DNA from: Spiroplasma syrphidicola EA-1
GTDB taxonomy: Bacteria; Bacillota_I; Bacilli_A; Mycoplasmatales; Mycoplasmataceae
Length of the DNA stretch: 64,000 bases
Assembly: GCF_000400955.1 (NCBI RefSeq)
Contig: NC_021284.1
Span: 558,001 to 622,000, forward strand
Direction of reading: 5' to 3'
In this document: one piece after another, positions 45,076 to 56,280 of the stretch
How positions within the stretch are numbered: the stretch's first letter is position 1
Layout of the letters: each line of letters opens with the position of its first letter
Notes under the pieces: generated by a model
What the model was told of the DNA's origin: nothing
Seen by the model: the letters and a program-made list of their open reading frames with translations, nothing else
Databases searched by the model: none
Position numbers and translations under genes: made by a program

Positions 45076-46089
45076 ATGACAATAACAAAAGAACCACAAT
45101 GAAAAAAGATTTTAATTACCAATAAAACTCTTCTTTTTATTTCTCTAGGCTTATTTTTAAGTTTTTTTCTTATCTTTGTTACTCTTAACAACGAACAACT
45201 AATAACAATTTTCCCAGCTCTTACTGTTGAAACTGTTGATAATATTAAAAAGTTTTTAATTGCCTTTACAACGCTTGGTTTAATTTTTAATGTCTTATAC
45301 TCAATTAGTAGTTGATTATGTACAAAAGATGAATATCTCCATTATAAAATGCAGTTTATAATGCTAAATATCATTGGTTTAAATCTAATTAATTTAACTT
45401 TTAATTGCGTTGTTTATTTATATTATCGTCACGAAATTAAATGACAAATTAATGACCAATCATTTTGAAAACAAATCAAAATTAAATTGGGATTTTGAAA
45501 ATGACAAACCTTTGATTATGTTTTAATTGCTCTTTTTGCTAGTTTTACGATTGCTTTAGGGTACATTGAGAGCTACTTTTTACCTAATCTGCCCTTTGGT
45601 GGCGGTTTAGCCCTAAAATATATTCCTTTAATTATCATTGCTTTTCTACATTCTAGTTTAGCTGGTTGAATAACGGGAGCTATTAGTGCCTTAATGTCTT
45701 TACTGTTTATTCAAGCTGGTTATATTATTTCCCCCTGATCATACTTATTAGACTATTTTTTACCAATGACAACACCAGCGCTAGCTGGATTAATGCGCTT
45801 TGCCGTTAAAAAAGATAAAAATTATATTACTTATGCTAACTATTTTATTCTATGTATCACTATTTTTTTAATTATTTACTTATGACAAGTAATTGGGGGC
45901 TATTTTATTTGAACAACTGCCTTCCCTGATTCAGTTTGGCCAGGTTATAGTAATTGATTATACAGTTTAATTTATAACTTTATTCATTTATTTATTTTTA
46001 CCTATCCCTTATCGCAAGTTGTTATTCCCCTATCGTTACGAGCATTAGCACCTATTTTTTGGGAACGTTATTTAAATAGTTCTTATTAA
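45076..46089 (+). CDS. thiT: ThiT-like thiamine transporter (ECF S-component) with extra N-terminal helices
   Basis: 337 residues; ThiT is normally about 190. The C-terminal ~190 residues have the S-component fold: GYIESYFLPNLPFGGGLALK, then PLIIIAFLHSSLAGWITGA and PWSYLLDYFLPMTTPALAG, with the acidic, aromatic and LDY residues typical of thiamine binding. About 140 residues with three hydrophobic helices precede it. AAGGAG is nine bases from ATG 45076. Controlled by the TPP riboswitch upstream. The shared ECF ATPases and T-component are not in this window. Confidence 0.88.
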
Positions 46090-46139
46090 TAGAAAATATC
46101 AAGGTAGTCTTAAAACAGTATTATTTTTTACCATATAAA

Positions 46140-46217
46140 AATGTTTCTTCTAACTACTAAATTTAATAATAATCTGCTACGATTTTTATTAAATTCTTTA
46201 AAGTTAAAAGAAACATT
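46140..46217. repeat. Large interrupted palindrome between convergent genes
   Basis: AATGTTTCTTCTAAC (46140-46154) pairs with the segment 46203-46217 with one mismatch. Inside, AATTTAATAA pairs with TTATTAAATT. The ~78-base structure lies between thiT and tkt. It may stop transcription from both sides or be a remnant of a palindromic element. Confidence 0.6.
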
Positions 46218-46236
46218 ATAATAATTACTCTCTATT

Positions 46237-48192
46237 TTATAATTTATCAATAATTTTTTTGGTAATATGATCAACACTAATTCCAAAATAATTAAAGACA
46301 TCTTGGAATGGTCCTGATTTTCCAAAAGTATCAATTCCAATATTTAAACCATTATTTGAAGTATAACGTTCTCAACCAAATGTTGCTCCTAATTCAATTG
46401 ATACTTTAAACGCCGTTGGTTCAATTAAACTTTCACGATAAGCTTTTGTCTGTCGTTCAAATAACTCTCATGACGGCATTGAAACAACTTTTACTTGTAA
46501 TTTTTCTTCTTGTTCCAGTTTTTGGGCAACAGCAATTGCTAAATGCACTTCACTTCCTGTTGCTAAAATTACAATATTATTATTTGCATCTTTACCATAA
46601 ACTTTGTATGCTCCTAGATTAACTTTTTCAGCACTAGTATCACTTAATTCTGGTAAATTTTGGCGGGTAATTAAAATTGCACTTGGGGTATGTTTTGTTT
46701 GAAACGCTTGATAATAAGATCCTAATGTTTCTTTAAAATCAGCTGGGCGATAAACATTTAAATTTGGTTGAGCTCTTAACATTGCTAATTGTTCAATTGG
46801 TTGATGGGTTGGGCCATCTTCACCAACAGCAATTGAATCATGCGACATAATGTAAATTACTGGTAATTCCATTAATGAACTCATCCGGATGGCTGGTTTC
46901 ATATAATCAGCAAAAACAAAGAAAACCCCAGCAAATGGTAATAATCCCCCATGGGCATAAATCCCATTATTGATAGCTCCCATGGCAAATTCACGAACAC
47001 CATAATTAATGTTTCGGCCAGTTAAATGGTCGTGACTATAATTACCATCGGCTCCTTTTGCTTTTGTACTACCAGTTAAGTCAGCACTACCACCAATTCA
47101 ATTTGGACATAATTGTGAAATGCGATCAACAATTGTCCCACTACTAATACGTGTTGCTTGCGGTTGGGTTGGAATTAAATCGCTAAAATCTTTTAGGTTA
47201 ATTGCAAAATCACCATGAATTGCCCGATCAATTTCCGTTCCAATCTCTGGATATTCTTGGCAAAAATCTTGATAAAGTTTAATTCAAGTTTCGTAAGCAT
47301 CTTCACCACGTTCTTTAACATTTTTTTCAAAACAACTATAAACCTCAGTTGGAACAACAAAATCTTTTTCTGTTCATTCTAAGCTGGTTTTAACTGTTTC
47401 AATATCATGGCCTAATGGTGCCCCATGGACATTTGGGGTTCCTTGTTTTGTTGCCCCTTGCCCAATAATTGTTTTAACTTCAATTAAAGTTGGTTTATCA
47501 CTTAATTTGGCCTGACTAATTGCAGCATCAATTGCTTCGACATCATTCCCATCCTTAACTTTTAAATAGTTTCAGTTTGCCGCAACAAAACGTTCAGCAA
47601 TATTTTCACTTTGCGCAACTGATGTCATATTATCTAACTGAACATCATTTGAATCAAATAAAACAATTAATTTCTTTAGTTTTCAATGTCCAGCTAATGA
47701 TAATGCTTCTTGGGTTACCCCTTCTTGTAAATCACCATCGCCACATAAGACATAAGTATAATGGTCAAACAAAGGATATTTTTCTTGATTATATTTTGCC
47801 GCTAAAAACGTTTCAGCTAACGCACTTCCAACTGCCATTGCAAATCCTTGTCCTAATGGCCCTGTTGTTACATCAACTCCTGGTGTTAAATGTGATTCAG
47901 GATGGCCTGGAGTAATTGAATCAACTTGACGAAAATCTTTTAAATCGTCAATGGATAAGTCAAATCCTGATAAGTGCAATAATGGGTATAATAAACCAGT
48001 CCCATGTCCAGCTGATAAAATAAAGCGATCACGATTAATTCATTTATCAACACTTGGATTAACTCGTAAATGCTTTGTAAATAGCGTATAAGCCATTGGT
48101 GCTGCTCCTAAAACAATCCCAGGATGCCCTGAATTTGCTTTATTAATTGCTTCAACTCCTAGTATTTTAATTGTATCAATTGCTTTTTTCAT
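46237..48192 (-). CDS. tkt: Transketolase
   Basis: 651 residues. Thiamine-diphosphate enzyme of the non-oxidative pentose phosphate pathway, transferring two-carbon units between sugar phosphates. N-terminal [14 protein letters not shown] and [17 protein letters not shown]/Mg motif [13 protein letters not shown]; central region with the acidic TPP-activating Glu and [21 protein letters not shown] precedes ATG 48192. Multiple Trp are TGA. Uses the cofactor supplied through the nearby TPP-regulated transporter. Confidence 0.96.
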
Positions 48193-48248
48193 TTTCTTCT
48201 CCTTTAAAATTATCATACCTTTTTTGAAAAATAATATTTTTTAGTTAG

Positions 48249-48971
48249 TTAGCATAATTGATTTGTTGCTGATGTAACTAATTCTTTAATCGCAATACGC
48301 TGTGGTAATTGATAAACATATAACATCATTGCCGCTAAATCTTCAGGTTTTAGCCCATTATCAATTTCTTTTTTCGTTGCTTGGTAACTTGCCAAAATAT
48401 TAGCATTTTTAACCGAAGTTAATAAATTCGTATCAACAATAGCAGGAGCTAAAACACTAACGCGAACATTAAATTGCCCTAATTCTTTACGAATTTCTTC
48501 ACTAATTGCGTGAACAGCATATTTTGTTCCACAATAAACACTATGATTAGCAAAAGTATAGCGGCCAGCAACTGATGAAACATTAATAATTGTTCCATGG
48601 CAACGTTCTTTCATCCCATTCACAACAGCATGAATCCCATTTAAAACACCTTTAATATTAATATCAATTAAATTATATTGATCTGTTAATGGTTGGTCAT
48701 AAATTTTATCTAATGGCATTATGCCCGCATTATTAATTAATAAATCGGCAGGGCCATATTGTGCTTCGGCAGCTTTAATTGCGTTGTTTAAACTTTCAAA
48801 ATCAGTTACATCAACTTGGGCACAAATTGCTTCTGGTAATTGTAATTGCTCTAACAATTCTTTCCGGCGAGCAATTAACAATAACGGGTACCCTTCCTTA
48901 CTAAAAGCAATTGCTGCTGCTTTTCCAATTCCTGATGATGCTCCTGTAATGATTACTAGTGGTTTTTTCAT
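48249..48971 (-). CDS. Short-chain dehydrogenase/reductase, 240 aa
   Basis: TGASSGIG cofactor motif near the N-terminus, RRKELLEQL after beta-2 (NADP-type), NNAGIMPLDK, catalytic Ser in VSSVAG and YCGTKYAVHAISE. The start is ATG 48971, set by AGGAGG seven bases upstream; an in-frame ATG 24 bases earlier has no site. The family group resembles serine/3-hydroxy-acid dehydrogenases, but the substrate is not defined. Divergent from the plus-strand genes at 49.1 kb. Confidence 0.85.
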   Translation of the reverse strand: MKKPLVIITGASSGIGKAAAIAFSKEGYPLLLIARRKELLEQLQLPEAICAQVDVTDFESLNNAIKAAEAQYGPADLLINNAGIMPLDKIYDQPLTDQYNLIDINIKGVLNGIHAVVNGMKERCHGTIINVSSVAGRYTFANHSVYCGTKYAVHAISEEIRKELGQFNVRVSVLAPAIVDTNLLTSVKNANILASYQATKKEIDNGLKPEDLAAMMLYVYQLPQRIAIKELVTSATNQLC

Positions 48972-49085
48972 AATGTTTCCTCCTATGCATTTCAATTATA
49001 CCGTAAAAGATGAAACAAACCTTAAAAAATTTGATAAAATAACAGTAATAATTTAACTTATTATTACGAAAAGAGGATAACACAA

Positions 49086-49127
49086 ATGAAAAAATACTTA
49101 TTTAAAAGTCGAGATGATGTTTTATAA
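49086..49127 (+). pseudogene. Tiny or broken reading frame with good ribosome site
   Basis: AAGAGGAT precedes ATG 49086; 13 codons (KKYLFKSRDDVL) then TAA. One base shift after codon 12 would extend it (FYNLGKKNKEKF). It looks like the start of a decayed gene or a leader peptide. Confidence 0.3.
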
Positions 49128-49207
49128 CTTAGGTAAGAAAAACAAGGAAAAATTTTAATAATTAATAACAATTTTATATTTATCATAAAAAAATGGAGAG
49201 CAAAAAA

Positions 49208-49294
49208 ATGAAAAATTCTTTTTTAAATCAACATCTAATTTTAGCCACAATAAATTCTTTTTCCCTGATAGTCTCAATGTTTCACTTTGATTAA
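49208..49294 (+). CDS. Possible 28-aa hydrophobic peptide
   Basis: GGAGAG seven bases before ATG 49208; 28 codons with a hydrophobic centre (LILATINSFSLIVSMFHF). It ends 19 bases before the next ATG, which lacks a ribosome site. It may be a leader that couples translation, or the truncated beginning of that protein. Confidence 0.35.
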   Translation: MKNSFLNQHLILATINSFSLIVSMFHFD

Positions 49295-49313
49295 AAAAGT
49301 GTAACAGATATTG

Positions 49314-49955
49314 ATGATCGAAAAAAATTCAAATTGTGGTGTAACTTTTAAGCCCATTTTTGAAATAGCTATAATCGCTTTATTAAGTAGTTTTACTTTT
49401 GTCTTAAACTTAGTTTTTCGTTTTATTCCTGGCTTTAATTTTTTACCTTTTATGGTTATTATTACAACAATTGTTTTTCGTTATAATATTGCCCTAGGGG
49501 TTATTAACATCAGTAGTATATTACAATTTTTGTTAGAAAGTGCCGTCATTGAAATGGTTTTCATTATGTTACTATATAATCTTTACGGAATTTTAATTTT
49601 TATCTTACGAAAATATTTAATTCGCTGATGGTGAATTTTAATTATCTTAATGCCAATCTTAATTTTAGGAATGCGCTTAACTAATTATTTAGTTTGACTT
49701 TTAATTCATAATCTTGCAACGGCAAATGCATTATTCATACAAAATACCTTAAAAGATGATATTTTATTTACCTTATATTTGATTTTACCATTTACCTTAT
49801 ATCCTCTTTTTTGACGCGTTTTAATGCTATATCAAAATAAATGGCCTTTTCTCTTTAATAAATTCTTTTTAAATGCTAAAAAAGTTAATTTATATCAACG
49901 CAAAAAAAATCATAAAAATATTTTGCAACAGAAAGGAACACGATATGAAGAATAA
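49314..49955 (+). CDS. Membrane protein resembling an ECF transporter S-component
   Basis: 213 residues, six hydrophobic helices. The N-terminal FEIAIIALLSSFTFVLNLVF and FRFIPGFNFLPFMVIITTI have the look of vitamin-uptake S-components (first helix with ALLSA-like pattern, then a P-G-x-x-F loop), but I cannot name the substrate. The start at ATG 49314 has no ribosome site, so it may be translated by coupling. A basic C-terminal tail follows the last helix. It overlaps the start of the MFS-like gene by 11 bases, so the two are a transport unit. Confidence 0.6.
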
Positions 49956-51153
49956 ACTGATTCCTTGGAAAATAACGCTTTTTTGACAAGGAGCCCTCTT
50001 GGGGACAATTTTTTCCCTATTACCAACAATAATTTATTTTAACCTCGGATTACACTGAATGTGACTTTTTTTGCTAATACCAATAATGATGTTTTTCATA
50101 ACTCCTCTTTGAATGCGGTTAAAAATAAAAATTGGTAATCAAAAAGTCTTACAAATAAATAGTTGTTTCTTATTCATTTTTTTAACAACCATAATGATTA
50201 TTAATGCTTTTAATCTTAATAATTACTTAACGTTGTTTATTATTAATTTAATTTTAATTGGAATTTTTACTGCCGGTTTAGTTCCCTTCACAATGGAAAT
50301 AACGCGTAGCTATGCAATTAAAAATGAAATTAAATTTAATCCCAATCTGATATTTAATCTTGGCTTAGTTTCATTAATTCTAATCCCCTTTCTTATTATG
50401 TTTTTGACAAAAAATCAAACACAAAATATTATTCTTGGAAGTTATCTAGGAGTTTTGGGGTTAGGTAATTTAATTTTAGTTTTAACTAACCAAGATATTA
50501 AAGGGGAAAATATTACTTTTAATTTAAAAGATGCCAATTTTAAAGAGCTTTTAAAAAATAAAGCTTTTCTAAAATATCTATTTACAAACAGTTTTTTAAA
50601 CGGAATAATTGAATTTTTTGGTTATGTTTTACCAATTTTAGTTTTTCCAATAACCCCTGAATTAATTATCCTGATTGGAGTCTTATATTTTATTCGAAAA
50701 AGTGCCTTTTTAATTGGTTATGCCCTGAAGATTAGCAACAATAACAGTTATCGTTTCTTAGTAACTATTATTAGTTTCATTAGTCTCGCATTATTATTTA
50801 GTACTTTTTTAATAACTACTTTATTTACCAACACTTTTTTTGCTTGACTATACTTCATTTTGGGCCTTGCGGGCGGTTTTTTTGGGCTAAGTTTTAGTCT
50901 GGGAATCATGCAACGCAAACAAAAAGCCGAAATTACGGAAATCGTTCCTGCTCATAACTTTAATCTAGCGATGATGATCCAACATGTTTTTGGTAACGCC
51001 ATTATCAGCTTAATAATTAGTGCTGTTTGTCTACCATTACTAATTACCTTTAATGCTAATAATCTGGTAATTTTAATCATTTATGGTACTTTCCTTGGAA
51101 TTGCCATTATCAGCTTCCCATTATTTCTGTCAAAACAAAAAATAAATCAGTAA
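49945..51153 (+). CDS. MFS-like 12-helix transporter, 402 aa
   Basis: Start at ATG 49945 after AAAGGA. Twelve predicted helices in two halves with a central loop (TNQDIKGENITFNLKDANFKELLKNKAF). MRLKIKIGNQKVLQ after helix 2 resembles the MFS A-loop. A second half opens with LFTNSFLNGIIEFFGYVLP. Substrate unknown. Overlaps the S-component-like gene and ends at a perfect palindrome shared with the converging gene at 51220. Confidence 0.65.
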
Positions 51154-51169
51154 ATAATTTGATTTAACA

Positions 51170-51201
51170 AAAAAACTCATTCAATATTGAATGAGTTTTT
51201 T
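51170..51201. terminator. Bidirectional terminator
   Basis: A perfect palindrome (AAAAAACTCATTCAAT and complement) with A and T runs at its ends. It lies between the converging MFS-like gene (+) and the 397-aa gene (-). Confidence 0.9.
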
Positions 51202-51219
51202 TTAATGTTTAATTAAAAA

Positions 51220-52413
51220 CTATTTACGATAAATTGTAATAATATTACCATCTTTATTACTTTGTAAGGTTAATTCAAAAACTTGACCAGTTTGTGGAAT
51301 ATTTTTTGCAATTAACTGGATAATTTTGTATTCTTCATTTTGATAAAATAAGACATCTCCTGGTTGATAAATTGCCCCACCGCTTTGATCAATAATTTCG
51401 GTTTTTTCACTATAATTATAATTATTTAAATCAAACCCAACCTTTTCTTTAGTAGTTTCAGTTGTTGTAACTTCGTCTTTAAAATTAATTTCTTGAATTT
51501 CAACTGTTGTTGTATTATCAATCTCTTCTGATTCATTTAAAACTTTGTCAACTTTCTTACGATCAAATATTGCACTTAACGATAATTTTTTTTCGGTTTG
51601 TGGTAAGTTTGTTGATAAAAATTCTTGCGTTGGAAAATTATTAACAAAATTTTCTTCTCGTTTTGGCATAATATATTCTTTTGGTTCTATCAAACTAACT
51701 GGGCGATTAATTGCATCTTGTTCAACAGAAAGTTTTGGGGAAGGGTTATTTTCTTGTGCCTGATTTTGATCAGATATTAATTGTTCTTGTTTTTTCAAAA
51801 TTCCATCTAGGTCATTTTTTTTGGTCGTTAAAAATGTTTGATGGGTTTTCATTACTGCTGATTGTTTAGAACTTTTTGGTGTTATTAAACCAGTAAATTT
51901 TTTTAGAGCCTTAACATCATAATGGAGTTTAACTAAAAACTCTTGAATATCATTCATATTTTGTTTAATTTCTGTTAATAAAATTTCCTCTGATGATGGT
52001 TTTGGTGCTTTTACTTCTTGAATTACTTTGCTTTTATCATTACCATGAAAAATTATTACTAAGATTAAACTAATAACAGTTGTTCCTAAAATTGGGGCAA
52101 CAATAACTAATAAAATATAACCAATTTGATAACCTATTAAAATTGTTGCACTAACTGTTTGAGGCGCTAGGGCAAACTTCATTGCTGAAAGATTTCCTAA
52201 TGAAAATTGCAATAAATAAAATGGTGATAATAAATACTCAACCGGGGCGATTTTATTATTGTTGGGAAATATTAACTTTTGATCTTGTTGATTTACCAAT
52301 TCCGTATTAATCATTTTCCCAGTTGTTCCTAAGATAATTAATGACAAAACAATTACTAAGAGCATCAACAAACTAACGATGAGAAGACTAATTTTTCATT
52401 TATTTTTAAACAT
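51220..52413 (-). CDS. Membrane-anchored protein with long cytoplasmic tail, 397 aa
   Basis: Start ATG 52413, overlapping the pepP stop (TAATG). One N-terminal helix (~8-30) and a second hydrophobic pair (~75-125). A Lys/Glu/Ser-rich middle follows, predicted helical and partly disordered, and then a small C-terminal domain beginning YQPGDVLFYQNEEYKIIQ that looks like a short beta barrel. Not recognised. It is coupled to pepP and dxs in one transcript, so it may be a housekeeping membrane or secretion factor, but that is inference. Confidence 0.7.
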
Positions 52414-53510
52414 TATTTTAAAATTAATTTTCTATCTGATTTTGTTAGTAATTCATAGCCAGTTTCTGTTACTAAAATATCGTCTTCAATCCGTACGCCC
52501 CCAAGATTAGGAATATAAATCCCTGGTTCAACGGTAATAATCATTCCTGGTTCTAATGGCACTTGGCAAAACGGAGAAACCCGAGGAAATTCATGAATTT
52601 CAATTCCAACGCCATGACCAGTTGAATGGGTAAAATATTCACCATATCCTTTGCTATTAATATAATCACGAGCAATTTGATCAATTGTTGAAGTTAACAC
52701 CCCTGGTTTAATCGCCTTAATGGCAGCATCCTGAGCCTCATAAACAATTTGAAAAATTTCTTGCAATTTTGCACTAGGCTGACCAACCCCAATTGTTCGT
52801 GTTGTATCGGAACAAAAACCATTATAGATACAACCAAAATCAATTGTAATTAATTCATTATTTTGAATTACCCGCTCTGTTGCGCGACCATGTGGTAAAG
52901 CTCCTCGTTCGCCAGACGCAACGATTGTATCAAAACTTGGTTTTTCTGCTCCAGCGCTAATAAAAGTATTAATAATGACTTGTTCAACTTCCCGTTCTGT
53001 CATTCCAGGTTTAATCACTTTTAAAACATTTTCAATAGCTAAATCTCCAATTGCACAAGCTTGAGCTAAAGCGTTAATTTCCTTGTTTGTTTTAACTGCT
53101 CTTAATTCCGAAAAATCAACTGGAACTAACGTAATTGGAGCCAGTTGCTTTTGTAATACTTGATAATGTTGATAGGTTAAAAAATTACTTTCAAATCCAA
53201 GGTTATTGATATTATTAGCTATCAATTGTTCTTTTAACATTTGTAAAAATCCCCCAGGATTATTAGTAATCATTTCAGCAACATTTGTAACATTTTTTGC
53301 TTTTGCTTGACCATCGGTAATATAACGACCATCTAAAAATAATGTTGTTTGGGTTTTACTAAATAGTAAATACCCCTCTGATGACATAAATTCTGATAAT
53401 CAAAAACGATTTTCTGGTGAATAAAATAAAATCCCGTCGAGGTTATTTGCTGTTAACTTTGCCAATAATATTTTAGTTTTATCAATTTCCTTATTAAGAT
53501 AAGTTTTCAT
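52413..53510 (-). CDS. pepP: Xaa-Pro aminopeptidase (M24 family)
   Basis: 365 residues. Removes N-terminal residues preceding proline. N-terminal creatinase-like domain, then the pita-bread catalytic fold: metal ligands in TIDFGCIYNGFCSDTTRT (two Asp), STGHGVGIEIHE (His), ITVEPGIY (Glu) and RIEDDILV (Glu). HGRATE carries the substrate His. Start ATG 53510 after GGAG. It shares a TAATG overlap with the next gene. Confidence 0.94.
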
Positions 53511-53563
53511 TTTTTGTGACTCCTTTACATTAATCAATCTTTAACAAATTAATTTTAACAGCA

Positions 53564-55369
53564 TTATTGCTGTTTTTCGTTTTTCCCAATCAAATTTTTA
53601 ATAATTGTTGTAATATCCGCTGGATAATCATTTGTTAAGCCATTGGTAAAACCATAATGGACTAAATTAAACTGTTGATCAGCGGGAAAACAACTAGCAA
53701 TTTTACTATACAATCCGGTTTGAGATAACACTTCTTCAAAAATAATAATTTTTTTATAGCGCTGATTAAAAATAGCTGCTAGCATTGTTTCATCGATTGG
53801 ATTAATGAAACGAGCATTTACCAAATCAATCTTTTGCTCTTCACTTGCTGTAATTGCTGTTTTTGCTTTAATAACGTTATTTCCATAAGTAATAATTAAA
53901 TATTGCGCTTGTGGGATTTTAATTTGATATTCTCAACTACCAATCCCAAAAGGAACAAAATTATCTGGGGAGTTAAAAGTTATCCCTGATTTTGGATAGC
54001 GAATAAAAAATGGATTACTTTTATTATTAAGAGCTAAAGCAAATAATTGATTAAATTCTAAATCAGTTGCTGGTTGGGCAATGATTGCTAAATCCCCCAT
54101 ACTATTTAAAAAACCAACGTCATAAATCCCATGATGACTATCACCATCCCCTGGTGATAAACTAGCACGATCTACTAAAAAAATAACTGGTAAATGATTA
54201 CGAATAATATCATGCAAAAGTTGATCATAGCAACGTTGTAAAAAAGTTGAATAAATACTTACCACAACTTTTTGACCATCAAGACTTAATCCTGAGGCAA
54301 GGGTCACAGCATGTTCTTCAGCCATCCCAACATCAATACAATAGTTTTTATTATTATTCATAAATTCTTCGAGATATAGCGATGATTGCATTGCGGCGGA
54401 AATTAAATAAAATTTTTCTCCCTGGTCATTAAAGTTTCTTTCAAGTTGTTGGGCAACATAATAACTTCATTCTTGTTCTTTTTGACTAATTAAACTATAA
54501 GAATGATAACGCTCTTGGACTTCTTGCTCCAACCCAAAACCATATCCTTTTTTCGTGTTAACATGAACGACAACTGATCCAGAGGTTTTCTTTGCTGCTT
54601 GTAGGCCTTTTTTTAATTCTTTAAAATTATGGCCATTAATCCGACCAATATAATCTAGTTTAAATCCAGCAAAAATACTTGGAATGACAAAGGCTCGCAC
54701 TATTTTTTCAACTAATAAATATCCCAATCAAAAAATTGTAAAGGGCGGAATGTATTTTGTTACTTTTGCAATTTTAACTCCCCAGCGATAGAATCAACCA
54801 CGGCGCACTTTGCTGACAGTTGTATGTAAAATATTAATATTTTTTGAAATACTCATCCCATTATCATTTAAAACAATAATAATTTTGTTATCAATTGTTC
54901 CTAAATGGGTTAATGCTTCTAACGTTAAACCATTTGTAAATGCTGCATCACCCAGAACACAAATAATATTATTATTCTTAGGATTATAACTATAACCAAT
55001 TGCAATTGACAAGCCTGTTCCGGCATGGCCGTTAGCTAAAAAATCATATTTACTTTCTTGAGGATGTTGAAAAGCAGCTAAACCATTACGTAACCGAATT
55101 GTCTTAAATGTTGTTTTACGATCAGTTAAAATCTTATAAGTATAAGTTTGATGACCAGTATCAAAAATAATAATATCATTATTATCTAAATCAAAATTCT
55201 GTAATAAACTAATTGTTAATTCAACAATCCCTAAATTACTAGCTAAATGGCCACCATTTTTTGTAACTGTTGCAATAATTTCTTGGCGCAGGTCAGCAGC
55301 TAATTCAATTAACGCTTTAGTTTTAAGGTTTTTTAAATCATTAAAATTTGAATATTCTGCTAACTTCAT
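53564..55369 (-). CDS. dxs: 1-deoxy-D-xylulose-5-phosphate synthase
   Basis: 601 residues. Condenses pyruvate and glyceraldehyde-3-phosphate using thiamine diphosphate, the entry step of the MEP isoprenoid pathway. GHLASNLGIVELT and DTGHQTYTYKIL near the N-terminus; TPP/Mg motif in LGDAAFTNGLTLEAL with NDNGMSIS (GDA where most enzymes have GDG); IGRINGHNF; MAEEHAVTLASGLS; then the C-terminal transketolase domain. Start ATG 55369 after AAGGAG. In-frame check across TGA codons shows no other stop. MEP genes are rare in Mollicutes but known from spiroplasmas. Confidence 0.95.
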
Positions 55370-55381
55370 TCTTGTGACTCC

Positions 55382-56050
55382 TTAGTATTTTTTTAAAAAG
55401 TAATTATTGCGTTGAATAAATTGATTAAAATATAATGGCGTAATTTTGGCAATGGCATATTGGTATTCCCAAATAACATTTAATTTAATTTTGTAAAGAT
55501 CAACATTTTCATAATCTTTAAAAATCTTTTTCATAACAGTTAAATTAATTAAAAAAGTAACTAAATAACCATAGTTATAATACAATTGATAATTATCTTG
55601 TTGTAAAAATGGTTGAACATAAATTTGGGCAATAATAGAATATAGTTGGTGAAAATTATAATAGCGTTCTGTTTTATTATTTAAATTATTTTGCTTAAAA
55701 ATTTCTGTTTCTCAATTAAATTCAAATTTATTATTAATTACTTTTTCGCCTAAATCTTGTAAGACCTTTAAAATTTGTTCTCCTTGAGCTTGAACTTTAC
55801 TATTTTTAACATGCTGAAGATGATAGTAAATTAATAATAATTTAATTAACATAATACTATCAAAATAGTCTTGTTCATTTAAATTTGCTAAGCGCAGTAA
55901 ATAAACAAAATTTTTAATAATTAAATCTTTTTTATCAAATGGTTTAAAATGACGAGAAATAATTCAGCTTAATTGTAATTTATTTAACCGGTGCAAAATT
56001 TTCAGATTATTTTTTTTAAGTCATCCTTTACGTTCAAAAATTTGGGCCAT
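55382..56050 (-). CDS. Hypothetical protein in the position usually held by ispA, 222 aa
   Basis: All-helical, Leu/Lys/Asn-rich, basic N-terminus (RKGWLKKNNLK). In many Firmicutes the gene between xseB and dxs is ispA (polyprenyl synthase). This protein shows no DDxxD motif, so it is not a standard prenyl synthase. The first residues of some helices (LRLANLNEQDYFDS) remain unidentified. Its ribosome site GGAG overlaps the xseB stop; ATG 56050. Tight coupling to dxs and xseB suggests a housekeeping role. Confidence 0.7.
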
Positions 56051-56058
56051 CTTAACTC

Positions 56059-56280
56059 CTATTCATTCACTGAAAAGTCACTAATTTTATTATCTTGCAC
56101 AATTTTTGTTACTTTGTTCTTAATATCTTGTAGCTGTTGTTCCGCTTGTTTTGTTAAATTAATCCCCTTTTCAAAATTAGCAATTGCTAAATCTAATGGT
56201 AACTGATTATTTTCAAGTTCACTGACTACTGTTTTTAACTCATCTAAAATTTCTTCAAATGATTTATTCTTTTGTTCCAT
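56059..56280 (-). CDS. xseB: Exodeoxyribonuclease VII small subunit
   Basis: 73 residues. Core [18 protein letters not shown] and [19 protein letters not shown], the two helices that bind the large subunit. The start is the internal ATG 56280, since the longer frame upstream lies inside xseA. Overlaps xseA by 17 bases, as in many bacteria. With XseA it degrades single-stranded DNA. Confidence 0.93.
   Translation of the reverse strand: MEQKNKSFEEILDELKTVVSELENNQLPLDLAIANFEKGINLTKQAEQQLQDIKNKVTKIVQDNKISDFSVNE

Noticed and set aside
47577-47915. A 112-codon plus-strand frame
   Set aside because: It is antisense to transketolase, without ribosome site, and has no family signature.
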